Shown: positions 17,044 to 24,556 of the stretch, one piece after another
Position numbering within the stretch: the first letter of the stretch is position 1
How the letters are laid out: every line of letters begins with the position of its first letter
DNA from: Bacteroidota bacterium
Lineage (GTDB): Bacteria; Bacteroidota; Bacteroidia; B-17B0; Aurantibacillaceae
NCBI GenBank assembly: GCA_900299295.1
Contig: OMJH01000188.1
Span: 1 to 32,111 of the forward strand
Direction of reading: 5' to 3'
Length of the DNA stretch: 32,111 bases
Translations under genes and position numbers: made by a program
The notes under the pieces: model-generated
Seen by the model: the letters and a program-made list of their open reading frames with translations, nothing else
Databases searched by the model: none
Told to the model about the DNA's origin: nothing

Positions 17044-17892
17044 TTACTCGGTTATTATCACAAGGTATTTACTGGTACTCCAGAAATCTTCTGCATTGAT
17101 GATTACTAATTTTTCAATCGATTTTTCACCAACTAGCTTATAAGAACTAGAAGGATGCGAAGTTAAAACTTTTGCCTTTTTAGCCGCAATTGTGATTTCT
17201 GACAACTGTGAAACATCAACCTTAGTAAAATATTGGCGGTTGAAGTCAGTCTTCAATGCCACGGTTTTTCCCATTCCCAAAACTCCTCCTTCTTTAGTTG
17301 TTACACCTTTGTCTTTCAACTCTTTTCCGGTTCCCATACAATAATATGCCGTATTCAATTTCTCAGTTTTTACCTGTGATTCCTCTTCAATTACGGTAAT
17401 GTTTGCCTGAAGATTCCCCAATTCGATATTCAGGTTTTCAATTTTGTTTTTCAAATCCCCTATCTCCAGATCCTTTTCGTCAATTTGTTTCTGCATGTTT
17501 GTTATCATTTGCTCCAAACCCTCAATCTTAAGATTCGACGCTTTGAACTTTTTATTAAGGCTATAAAGACGAGATTTGTTTTTACCAAGTAATTCATAAA
17601 TTGCCGTGATATCCGCTTTAATCTGATCTTCTTTACTCTTAACGTCACCTTCTGATGTTGCCTTAGTCACTATTTTTTCTTTGATTTTGATCGAATCAAG
17701 ATTCCCGGAAATTTCATTAAACGCATTCACAAAATCCTGGATTGCCTTTTCCTTTTCTGAGATGATGTTATCGCGGCTTCCAATTTCACCTTTCAGGCTA
17801 TCCTGAATTGGATCAGTAACCTCTTCGCCACCTCCGCAAGAAGTTATTACCAATGAAAATGTCAGCAAACACAAATAAATAATTTTTTTCAT
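17044..17892 (-). CDS. Coiled-coil lipoprotein of unknown function
   Basis: A 282-residue predicted lipoprotein. The signal MKKIIYLCLLTFSLVITSC ends in a good lipobox (ITS-Cys19) followed by GGGEE. A long charged coiled coil spans roughly residues 25-190 (heptad-rich: MQKQIDEKDLEIGDLKNKIE). A compact C-terminal domain has TAYYCMGTGKELKDKGVTTK, the KTDFNRQYFTKVDVS stretch, and a final YLVIITE. Proteins of this build are common in Bacteroidota but have no assigned role, and I recognise none. Start ATG 17892 is fixed by the lipobox and by a -7 element 25 bases upstream. The gene is divergent from a small exported protein gene and ends at a strong terminator, so it is a single-gene unit. Confidence 0.82.
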   Translation of the reverse strand: MKKIIYLCLLTFSLVITSCGGGEEVTDPIQDSLKGEIGSRDNIISEKEKAIQDFVNAFNEISGNLDSIKIKEKIVTKATSEGDVKSKEDQIKADITAIYELLGKNKSRLYSLNKKFKASNLKIEGLEQMITNMQKQIDEKDLEIGDLKNKIENLNIELGNLQANITVIEEESQVKTEKLNTAYYCMGTGKELKDKGVTTKEGGVLGMGKTVALKTDFNRQYFTKVDVSQLSEITIAAKKAKVLTSHPSSSYKLVGEKSIEKLVIINAEDFWSTSKYLVIITE

Positions 17893-17917
17893 ACGGTTAG
17901 TTTTTGTTTTAAGGCCA

Positions 17918-17948
17918 CAAAAGTAGAACATCTAGATTGTATTTTAAA
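17918..17948 (-). promoter_or_regulatory. Promoter of the coiled-coil lipoprotein gene
   Basis: TTTA (17948-17945), a 19-base spacer, then a perfect TACTTTTG (17925-17918) on the minus strand. The -33 part differs from consensus by one base. Confidence 0.55.
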
Positions 17949-18022
17949 ACATTAACAAAAATTACATGCCAGTTTCAATTAAAAAGGTTTGTGCAAAATT
18001 AGGAATGCAGACCTTGAATGAT

Positions 18023-18030
18023 TAAATTTG
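18023..18030 (+). promoter_or_regulatory. -7 element of the Spy-like gene
   Basis: TAAATTTG is a perfect TAnnTTTG match ending 17 bases before ATG 18048. The closest TTTG (17988-17991) is too far upstream to be the -33 element. Confidence 0.45.
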
Positions 18031-18047
18031 AAACAAATAATTTAACA

Positions 18048-18437
18048 ATGAGAAATTTAATCAGTTCATTATTTCTGCTTGTTGCAATCACCTTCGGCTT
18101 TTCTCAAAGTATAGAACAACGGTCAACTGCTTTATCCTTAAATTTTCAAAAACATCTTTCTATTTCAGCCGAGCAAACTAAAAAAATTGAAACCGTTATT
18201 AAAGCCAAACTGAATTTAATCAGTGAAATTGGAAAATCGGAAGATCAGGAAAAGGCCAAAGTGACCATAATGCTCGAAAAAAGAAAGTATTTTTCTGAAA
18301 TTAAGGCCGTATTAACCGAGGAACAATTTAATGCATGGCAGGTTCTACGATCTGAGCAGTCTGCTGCGCTCAACAATAATCAACTAGTACAATTTCCGGT
18401 AGTTGATGCAGACCTTGATACGATTATCAAAAAATAA
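18048..18437 (+). CDS. Small exported helical protein, Spy/CpxP-like
   Basis: A 129-residue protein with signal peptide MRNLISSLFLLVAITFGFSQS and a helical mature part. It contains LSISAEQTKKIETVI and later LTEEQFNAWQ, which match the LTxxQ pattern of Spy/CpxP-type periplasmic proteins. That fold is associated with chaperone activity or metal/stress sensing in the periplasm. The similarity here is short and the function is inferred. ATG 18048 is supported by the signal peptide and the -7 element. The gene is divergent from the coiled-coil lipoprotein, 155 bases apart, and convergent with the phosphohexomutase gene. Confidence 0.72.
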   Translation: MRNLISSLFLLVAITFGFSQSIEQRSTALSLNFQKHLSISAEQTKKIETVIKAKLNLISEIGKSEDQEKAKVTIMLEKRKYFSEIKAVLTEEQFNAWQVLRSEQSAALNNNQLVQFPVVDADLDTIIKK

Positions 18438-18519
18438 AAAGGTTAACCCCTCTATTTTATTAAATATTACGTTTGGCTTTTAGGCTTAGTTATTCCGGTC
18501 AGTTCCGCAAATTAGATTA

Positions 18520-19926
18520 TTACTGCAGAATTGCTTTTTTCGTTTCTTGAAGAATTTTTTTTGCACAAAACTCATCCCTACCTTCTGCATACAGCCGTAA
18601 TACAGGCTCTGTGCCGCTGGCACGAATCATTAACCACTGCTCATCCTGAAAAAAATATTTCCAGCCATCAGTTGTATCCAACTCCTCTACCCTGTAAGTT
18701 CCGAAAGCTTTATACTTTTCACCTGCACAATTCGCAACAATTGTTTGCTTTAGTTTTTCATCAAGGTGCAAATCATTGCGCTCGTAAAAAAATGGACCTG
18801 TGATACTGTATAAATCTTCGATTAGCTGCTCTAATTTTTTACCGGTTTTCGCCATATATTCCCACAAGGTAAGTCCCATCCAAATTCCATCACGCTCGGG
18901 TATGTGTCCTTTTATGGATATCCCCCCAGACTCCTCACCTCCCAATAATACGTTATCTGAAATCATGTATCCGGCAATGTATTTAAATCCAATCTTGGTG
19001 GTTACGTTTTCCAATCCAAAATGCTGACATAATTTTTTAATGCGAGGTGTAACAGAAACAGCAGTTATAACTTTTCCATCAAATTTCTTGTGCTCCACCA
19101 GGTATTTTACAAGTAACAAAATTATATGATGAGAATCAACAAAATTACCCTTGCTGTCATATAATCCAATCCGATCTGCATCGCCGTCTGTACACAAGCC
19201 ACAATCAATGTCTCCACGGGTTTTAATCAGATTGGAAAATTCAATCAAATTTTTATGAATTGGCTCAGGGGCCTGTCCATGAAAACCCGGATTGTAATCA
19301 TCATGTAAATGAACAATATTTGGAAATAGTCGTTTCATTATCCGTTGACCGGCGCCATACATACTGTCGTACGCTAAACATAAGTCCGAGTTTTTAATGG
19401 CATTAAGATCAAAGTTCTCCTCTACATGTTTTAAATAAAGTGTTTCCAGATCAACATACTGCAGCAAACCGCCGGCGACAAAAGATTCAGTATTCAAGTG
19501 TTGAAAATCCAAAGTACAAACCTCCGGAATTATGTCCTCAATTTCCTGAATTTTTTCAGGTAGTAAGGGTCCCCCGTAATGCCCCTTTAATTTAAATCCA
19601 TTATAAGAAGGCGGATTATGAGAGGCGGTAATTATAATTCCGAGAGAAGCACTGAATTTTAATGCTCCAAGTGATACCATTGGGGTAGACACGAAATCTT
19701 TTGCCAGAAAAACCTTTAAGCCTTGAGCAAGCAAAACACGTGTAACTGTATCAGCAAATAACTCCCCGCCAAAACGGCAATCATGCCCAACAACTACTGA
19801 GGGTGATTGAAAATTTTTTTTCAGCCAAACTCCTGTTGCTTCTGTAACACGTGCCACGTTCTCAACAGTAAAATCCTTGGCGATTATAGCACGCCATCCA
19901 TCAGTTCCGAACTTAATTGTATCCAT
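18520..19926 (-). CDS. Phosphoglucomutase/phosphomannomutase family protein
   Basis: A 468-residue alpha-D-phosphohexomutase that interconverts hexose-6- and hexose-1-phosphates for glycogen, exopolysaccharide or LPS precursor supply. Motifs are FGTDGWRAIIA at the N-terminus, phosphoserine Ser102 in TASHNPPSYNGFK, metal-binding CTDGDADRIG, sugar loop LGGEESGGISIKGH and phosphate-binding RASGTEPVLRLY. The GEESGG loop points to glucose or mannose phosphate rather than glucosamine phosphate; which one cannot be decided here. ATG 19926 is preferred over the TTG two codons upstream. A complete promoter precedes it. It is a different subfamily from the glmM gene in this window. Confidence 0.9.
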   Translation of the reverse strand: MDTIKFGTDGWRAIIAKDFTVENVARVTEATGVWLKKNFQSPSVVVGHDCRFGGELFADTVTRVLLAQGLKVFLAKDFVSTPMVSLGALKFSASLGIIITASHNPPSYNGFKLKGHYGGPLLPEKIQEIEDIIPEVCTLDFQHLNTESFVAGGLLQYVDLETLYLKHVEENFDLNAIKNSDLCLAYDSMYGAGQRIMKRLFPNIVHLHDDYNPGFHGQAPEPIHKNLIEFSNLIKTRGDIDCGLCTDGDADRIGLYDSKGNFVDSHHIILLLVKYLVEHKKFDGKVITAVSVTPRIKKLCQHFGLENVTTKIGFKYIAGYMISDNVLLGGEESGGISIKGHIPERDGIWMGLTLWEYMAKTGKKLEQLIEDLYSITGPFFYERNDLHLDEKLKQTIVANCAGEKYKAFGTYRVEELDTTDGWKYFFQDEQWLMIRASGTEPVLRLYAEGRDEFCAKKILQETKKAILQ

Positions 19927-19941
19927 TTCCAAAATTATTTA

Positions 19942-19976
19942 CAAAGATAAAAAACCCGCGTAAAAAGAAAATCAAA
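19942..19976 (-). promoter_or_regulatory. Promoter of the phosphohexomutase gene
   Basis: TTTG (19976-19973), a 23-base spacer, then a perfect TATCTTTG (19949-19942) on the minus strand. The -7 element ends 15 bases before ATG 19926. Confidence 0.6.
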
Positions 19977-19995
19977 CATTAAAATTAATGTGCCA

Positions 19996-20457
19996 TCAGT
20001 AATTTTCAGGAGTCTTAAATGAAGGTGAAGTACTTAACAAGCGCTGTTTATAGTCATTTATTTTTACCCAATAAATTATCCAGCAAATTAATCCTGCAAT
20101 TGAAAAAAGTCCTCCAATCATTGGAATTACTCCCAAAATCTGTAAAACCAAAAACGTAATTCCGATACTATAACCGGGGCGCTCGAGTACCTCCTGATTT
20201 CTTTCTGTAAGTTCTTTTTGAATAGTGTCAGCAATTTTGCCTACCAAAATAAAATGCCAAATGGCTCCATAAATGGGAATAAAAACCCGCCAAACCGAAC
20301 CCGGACTTAGCTCCTGATTATGCACCGCGCATAATTTTATTGTTGAGGATAAGGTAGTGAGATAAAAAATGTAAGGAATTAAAAACAACACTATTAAAAT
20401 GACAACAATTGCAGTTATCAAATACATCTCTGCTTGGCTAAAATTTGAATGCATCAT
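19996..20457 (-). CDS. Small multi-pass membrane protein of unknown function
   Basis: A 153-residue protein with three or four hydrophobic segments: about residues 11-34, 55-72, and a long one at 97-130 that includes GVIPMIGGLFSIAGLICWIIYW. The pattern LSPGSVWRVFIPIYGAIWHFILVGKIADTIQKEL is seen in Bacteroidota membrane proteins that I know only as hypothetical. No catalytic motif is visible. Two adjacent ATG codons (20457 and 20454) could both start it. A near-consensus TAATTTCG on the minus strand (20469-20462) lies just upstream. It is separated by 44 bases from the M61 peptidase gene on the same strand and could be co-transcribed with it. Confidence 0.75.
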   Translation of the reverse strand: MMHSNFSQAEMYLITAIVVILIVLFLIPYIFYLTTLSSTIKLCAVHNQELSPGSVWRVFIPIYGAIWHFILVGKIADTIQKELTERNQEVLERPGYSIGITFLVLQILGVIPMIGGLFSIAGLICWIIYWVKINDYKQRLLSTSPSFKTPENY

Positions 20458-20501
20458 ATCACGAAATTAATATATTTATTTTCTAAGTTTTTATGGATAT
20501 T

Positions 20502-22235
20502 TTAAAATAATGGTGAATGCCAAAGCTTATAATTTTTTATTTGATCGGCACTTAAATCCTGAATTTTTGAAATGGAATAGGAAGTAAAAAAACCAGAATT
20601 TTGATTTGCTCTGATTTCAATTTTTTGGAAAACACTATTTCGAGCCAATGTAAATGAAATAGGTTTTTGCTCCTGAAATAAATTTTTCAGCACGTCGTCT
20701 AAATCAGGCCCGATAGCATTTCCGTTTATTTCAGTAATTTCATCGGAAATACTAAGTCCGCTGAGCTCTGCAGGAGAATCGGGAGCGATCATGGTGATGC
20801 GTTTTCCTGATATACCATCAACCGTTTTAAATCCAAAATAATGTTCATGCACCGGCAAAGAAACCTCTGCTAACCTAAAGCCAAGCTGACTAAGACAGGA
20901 TTCAATTTCAATGAAATAATCATTTTTCCCAAAAAGGTAACGTGAAAACAAATCATTAATTTCTTTCTCAGCGTATTTGTTACACAAACCTATAATATCA
21001 TCAAGTGTATATCCCCTGCCCTTTTTACCAAATTCATTGTAGAGTTCAACACAAACATTTCGCAGGCTATTTCTTCCCTCACTATTTACCATAATATGTA
21101 TGTCAAGTATAAAGGCAAGTAAATTACCTTCGTCATAAATAGATACTTTTCGATGTGGAGCACCCTGAACGTATCCATCGAGCCAGGTATCAAAAGATGA
21201 ATCGGCGAGGGATAAATTAAACCGCCCGAAATTATTAAGGTGTTTATTTATTCGTTCCGCCAAGGTCAACAGATAGTCTCGTTCAGTAAACACTCCGGAT
21301 CGCCAGAGTAACAAGTCGCCGTAATAGGTGGTGAATCCTTCATAAACGAATCCGGAGCGGGAATAATTTTCACGAGAATAATCATAAGGTAACATCTCCG
21401 CAGGGCGGATAAATTTAATATTCCAAACATGAAAAAATTCGTGGCAACTGACACCAAGAATTTCAGCATACAACTTCCATTCCAGCAATTCAGAAGTGGG
21501 ACCTATAGCAATCACGGTGGATTTTAAATGTTCAACGCCATGATAAAAACGAAAAGGAAGCAACTGGAACAAAAAATGAAAATCAGAAACCGGACAATCA
21601 CCGAAAAATTTAATGGTGTATTCCATAAATGCGCTGAAATCATTCATCATTTTTTCAGCTAAGAGAGGAATTCCCTCGTTAAGATGGAGTTGAGTTTTTA
21701 ATAATGGGAGTTGAAAAGAAAAGGTACTGATCTTGTTTCCGGCTAATACAGGTGAATCGGCCAATTCATGAAAATCGGCAGCTGAATATTGGCAAGAACC
21801 AATTTTTTCAAGTGAAGTAGAAATAGTAAAATCAGATGGTAATGTAAAATTCAATTCGTGCTGTAGGTTAACTAGCTCTTTAGAATACATAAGGCAATTT
21901 ACAGGATTAATATACAACTGATGTTCGTCAGCATAAGTGGAACCTGCATTCAATTCAAAAGAAAAATAGGAATAAACAACTTTTATTTGCTTTTTGCCTG
22001 CGCACTTTATTCGCCAGGTTGACTTATCGGTTTTTTCAAAATGAAGAGGGTAATCCCGATCATCAAATACCTCTACGCATCTCACGTTTTTTGCAAAATT
22101 TCCTAGTTCGTAACGGCCGGGCCGCCACACCGGCAAACACACTTCGAACGCTTCCTTGCCCAATACAGGAAAAAGAATTTCGATATCTATATAATGAGTA
22201 GTTGGCTTCTTGCTTTGTATAAAATAACGAATCAT
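20502..22235 (-). CDS. M61-family (glycyl aminopeptidase-like) metallopeptidase with PDZ domain
   Basis: A 577-residue protein. The N-terminal half is the beta-rich M61 domain (VCLPVWRPGRYELGNFAKNV). The catalytic domain carries H265-E266-F-F-H269 in SCHEFFHVWNIKFIRP and the third zinc ligand Glu299 in YEGFTTYYGDLLL, both with the exact flanking residues of the family. Residues from about 460 form a PDZ domain (ITMIAPDSPAELSGLSISDEI). M61 enzymes remove N-terminal glycine or other small residues. No signal peptide is visible, so it is probably cytoplasmic, unlike many relatives. It is divergent from the TPR/membrane protein gene, 66 bases away. Confidence 0.9.
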   Translation of the reverse strand: MIRYFIQSKKPTTHYIDIEILFPVLGKEAFEVCLPVWRPGRYELGNFAKNVRCVEVFDDRDYPLHFEKTDKSTWRIKCAGKKQIKVVYSYFSFELNAGSTYADEHQLYINPVNCLMYSKELVNLQHELNFTLPSDFTISTSLEKIGSCQYSAADFHELADSPVLAGNKISTFSFQLPLLKTQLHLNEGIPLLAEKMMNDFSAFMEYTIKFFGDCPVSDFHFLFQLLPFRFYHGVEHLKSTVIAIGPTSELLEWKLYAEILGVSCHEFFHVWNIKFIRPAEMLPYDYSRENYSRSGFVYEGFTTYYGDLLLWRSGVFTERDYLLTLAERINKHLNNFGRFNLSLADSSFDTWLDGYVQGAPHRKVSIYDEGNLLAFILDIHIMVNSEGRNSLRNVCVELYNEFGKKGRGYTLDDIIGLCNKYAEKEINDLFSRYLFGKNDYFIEIESCLSQLGFRLAEVSLPVHEHYFGFKTVDGISGKRITMIAPDSPAELSGLSISDEITEINGNAIGPDLDDVLKNLFQEQKPISFTLARNSVFQKIEIRANQNSGFFTSYSISKIQDLSADQIKNYKLWHSPLF

Positions 22236-22287
22236 GAAATTAATTTTTAAGTATAAAAATACTAAAATGAAAGAAGACGAATTGTAC

Positions 22288-22295
22288 TAAATTTG
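22288..22295 (+). promoter_or_regulatory. -7 element of the TPR/membrane protein gene
   Basis: TAAATTTG is a perfect TAnnTTTG match ending only six bases before ATG 22302, which predicts a leader of a few bases at most. No -33 TTTG was found. Confidence 0.45.
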
Positions 22296-22301
22296 TAAAT
22301 C

Positions 22302-23420
22302 ATGAACATTGTAAGAATCCTAAAATTATTTTTTTCTGTCATTCTCTTTCCTGCATTCATTTTTTCACAATCCATTTCCTCAGAGGAAAAATTTTCCCAA
22401 ATTAAAACCCTGGCAAACGACCAATCAAAATGTTCTGAGTTATATGATCTTGGTTTTTCTATTCGAGCTGAAGAACCTTTACTTGCCTACTCCTGTGCAA
22501 AATACCTCAGGGATATTTCTTCGCAATTAACGGATACATTTTATCTTGCCCGTGCATACAACCTATTGGGTATTCTACATTATCGAAATCAGGAATTTGA
22601 TAAAGCAATTTATTACCACCGGAATGCATTAAAATGGCGTGAGGCACTCAAAAACGAATCGGAAATCGGGGCTTCTTACACCAATTTAGGAAATATGTAT
22701 TCTGATTTAGAAAATTTTGAAATGGCCGAAAGCTACCATCTCAAAGCCTTTTCTTTGTTTCAGAAACTGAAAAACACAAAACAAATTCTGAATTGCCTTT
22801 GTAACCTTGGGATTTTAAAACAAGCTCAAGGTAATTATGTCGAAGCTCAAAATAATTTAGAACAGGCGCTTCAGCTTGCTGAAAACTTAAACGATGCGGA
22901 AAGCAGGATAATTTGCTATAATAACCTTGGTTATTTACATCAGTTGAAGCAACAATACGATGAAGCTTTATCATATTTTTTCGAATGCATAAAGCTTAAC
23001 GAGCAAATGGATGCCATTACCTCGCTTGCCATGTGTTACTATAATGTTGCCACACTTTATAAACTAAAGTCAAACTTAAGTGAAGCAATTCGGTGGTATC
23101 AACGCGCCATTGAATTAGCTGATTCCTCTGGGGCGGTCAGGGTGAAAAAAATTGCACTAAACGAAATTGCCGATATTTACTATTTTACTGGTGATTACAA
23201 ATCCGCATATGAATCGTTGCGACAAAAAGATACACTGACTGATTTAACGTTTGAAAAAGAAGATGAACCTAATTTGATATTTCCGGAAAATGAAATTTCT
23301 GATAAAAAAAACAACCAAATTCTAGTGTCTTTGCCGTATTTGTTAATCGTTACGTTATTCACCGTTTTACTGATTTTTTTTGTTGTATGGAAATTGAAAA
23401 AAAACAAACAAGATGAATAA
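22302..23420 (+). CDS. TPR protein with signal peptide and C-terminal transmembrane helix
   Basis: A 372-residue protein. Signal peptide MNIVRILKLFFSVILFPAFIFSQ is followed by about six TPRs between residues 80 and 290 (ARAYNLLGILHYRNQEFDKA, ASYTNLGNMYSDLENFEMAE, CYNNLGYLHQLKQQYDEA). A single transmembrane helix follows at about 342-363, then a nine-residue basic tail. This is the sensor half of the TPR histidine kinases and LuxR-type regulators common in Bacteroidota, but the protein stops right after the membrane helix with no kinase or HTH domain. It overlaps the SUI1-like gene by eight bases, implying translational coupling. Confidence 0.82.
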   Translation: MNIVRILKLFFSVILFPAFIFSQSISSEEKFSQIKTLANDQSKCSELYDLGFSIRAEEPLLAYSCAKYLRDISSQLTDTFYLARAYNLLGILHYRNQEFDKAIYYHRNALKWREALKNESEIGASYTNLGNMYSDLENFEMAESYHLKAFSLFQKLKNTKQILNCLCNLGILKQAQGNYVEAQNNLEQALQLAENLNDAESRIICYNNLGYLHQLKQQYDEALSYFFECIKLNEQMDAITSLAMCYYNVATLYKLKSNLSEAIRWYQRAIELADSSGAVRVKKIALNEIADIYYFTGDYKSAYESLRQKDTLTDLTFEKEDEPNLIFPENEISDKKNNQILVSLPYLLIVTLFTVLLIFFVVWKLKKNKQDE

Positions 23421-23754
23421 AAAAAACAAGAATAAACCCTACGGAATCGTATTTAGTACCGACCCAAAGCAAACGACGGAAAAACCTGAAGAAAACGAAA
23501 GTATTTCTACACCGGAAAAACAAGAATTAAAAATTTATCTCGTTCGTTTAGGAGGTAACAAAAGTATGACCTGCGTAACCGGATTTGTAGGAAGTGACCA
23601 CGAACTTGAAAAATTAGGTAAATCATTGAAGCAAAAATGCGGTACAGGGGGAAGCGTAAAAGACGGGGAAATTCTAATTCAAGGTGACAATAGAGACAAA
23701 GTGCTTAAACTTTTGATAGAGGCCGGTCACAATGCGAAAAAAGCGGGAGGTTAG
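23413..23754 (+). CDS. eIF1/SUI1-like translation factor (YciH family)
   Basis: A 113-residue protein. Residues about 38-113 form a SUI1 domain: KIYLVRLGGNKSMTCVTGFV, GKSLKQKCGTGGSVKDGEIL and a final IQGDNRDKVLKLLIEAGH. The basic N-terminal 35 residues are low-complexity. Bacterial SUI1 proteins resemble eukaryotic eIF1, which monitors start-codon selection; in E. coli YciH affects initiation fidelity in vitro. The start ATG lies inside the last codons of the TPR/membrane gene, so it is translated from the same message. It converges on folE with a three-base gap. Confidence 0.9.
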   Translation: MNKKNKNKPYGIVFSTDPKQTTEKPEENESISTPEKQELKIYLVRLGGNKSMTCVTGFVGSDHELEKLGKSLKQKCGTGGSVKDGEILIQGDNRDKVLKLLIEAGHNAKKAGG

Positions 23755-23757
23755 ATT

Positions 23758-24465
23758 TTATTCTAATGAAAGATATTTTAAAAATTCGCTTTTAGTTTTT
23801 TCTTCCTGAAATTTTCCGCCATAAAACGAACTCACAGTCGCAGAGTTGATGTCCTTGATTCCGCGCGAGCTGACGCACAAATGTTTGGCATCAATCAGCA
23901 CAGCCACATCCTCCGTCTGTAGAATCTCCTGCAATTCATTGGCAATCTGAACAGTCAATCGCTCTTGCACCTGTGGCCTGCGCGCAAAATAATCTACAAT
24001 GCGATTTAATTTCGATAATCCGATCACCTTACCGGAGGAAATATAAGCTACATGCGCTTTTCCATAGATTGGAACGAAGTGGTGCTCGCAGTTACTGTAA
24101 AACGTAATGTCTTTCTCCACTAACATCTGATTGTACTGATACTTATTTTCAAATAACGCAACCTTCGGTTTATTTTCAGGATGCAATCCCTGAAAAATTT
24201 CTTTCACATACATTTTTGCTACCCGTCCCGGAGTTCCCCTTAAACTATCATCACGTAAATCAAGACCTAATACTTCCATTATCTCCCGAAAGTGATTTTC
24301 AATTTTTGAAATTTTCTCTTCATCACTAAGCAGAAAAGCATCAGGACGAAGCGGAGTTTCGATTCCTGTCCCGATGTGCTCGTTTCCAATGTCATCGTCA
24401 GAAATGGTTAGAAAACTATTTGTACCCTTAACGAAAGTGCTTAAATCGATGTTTGATGTTTGCAT
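23758..24465 (-). CDS. folE: GTP cyclohydrolase I
   Basis: A 235-residue enzyme that converts GTP to 7,8-dihydroneopterin triphosphate, the first step to folates and other pterins. Zinc and substrate residues are in FYSNCEHHFVPIYGKAHVAYI and in KHLCVSSRGIKD. Other family stretches are DDSLRGTPGRVAKMY and SKLNRIVDYFARRPQVQERL. The start is set at ATG 24465 (MQTSNIDLSTFV). An in-frame TTG at 24531 lies upstream of the predicted promoter. It is divergent from the photolyase run, whose CRY-DASH enzyme uses a folate-type antenna in known relatives, so shared regulation would be logical. An inverted repeat covers the common control region. Confidence 0.96.
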   Translation of the reverse strand: MQTSNIDLSTFVKGTNSFLTISDDDIGNEHIGTGIETPLRPDAFLLSDEEKISKIENHFREIMEVLGLDLRDDSLRGTPGRVAKMYVKEIFQGLHPENKPKVALFENKYQYNQMLVEKDITFYSNCEHHFVPIYGKAHVAYISSGKVIGLSKLNRIVDYFARRPQVQERLTVQIANELQEILQTEDVAVLIDAKHLCVSSRGIKDINSATVSSFYGGKFQEEKTKSEFLKYLSLE

Positions 24466-24483
24466 GTTTAAAAAATTGCTTTC

Positions 24484-24518
24484 CAAATGTAAACATTTTT
24501 TGTTTAACTTTGAACAAT
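24484..24518 (-). promoter_or_regulatory. Promoter of folE
   Basis: A perfect TACATTTG -7 element lies on the minus strand (24491-24484), with ATTG (24518-24515) 23 bases upstream as an imperfect -33 element. The predicted start is about 15 bases before ATG 24465. Confidence 0.5.
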
Positions 24519-24531
24519 TAATGTTAAACAA
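24500..24531. promoter_or_regulatory. Inverted repeat (candidate operator) between folE and the photolyase run
   Basis: TTGTTTAAC (24500-24508) and GTTAAACAA (24523-24531) are perfect inverted 9-mers separated by 14 bases. The left arm overlaps the photolyase -7 element and the spacer contains the folE -33 candidate, so one bound dimer could control both promoters. The regulator is not encoded in the window. Confidence 0.5.
24505..24512 (+). promoter_or_regulatory. -7 element of the photolyase operon
   Basis: TAACTTTG is a perfect TAnnTTTG match about 45 bases before ATG 24557. No -33 TTTG lies at normal distance, which would fit an activator-dependent or repressed promoter. Confidence 0.45.
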
Positions 24532-24556
24532 TTAAATATCCATAAAACCTAATAAG

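Noticed and set aside
4284-19926. The two phosphohexomutase genes considered as a duplication
   Set aside because: Their sugar-recognition loops, N-termini and overall sequences differ clearly (GlmM type versus phosphogluco/mannomutase type), so they are old paralogues.
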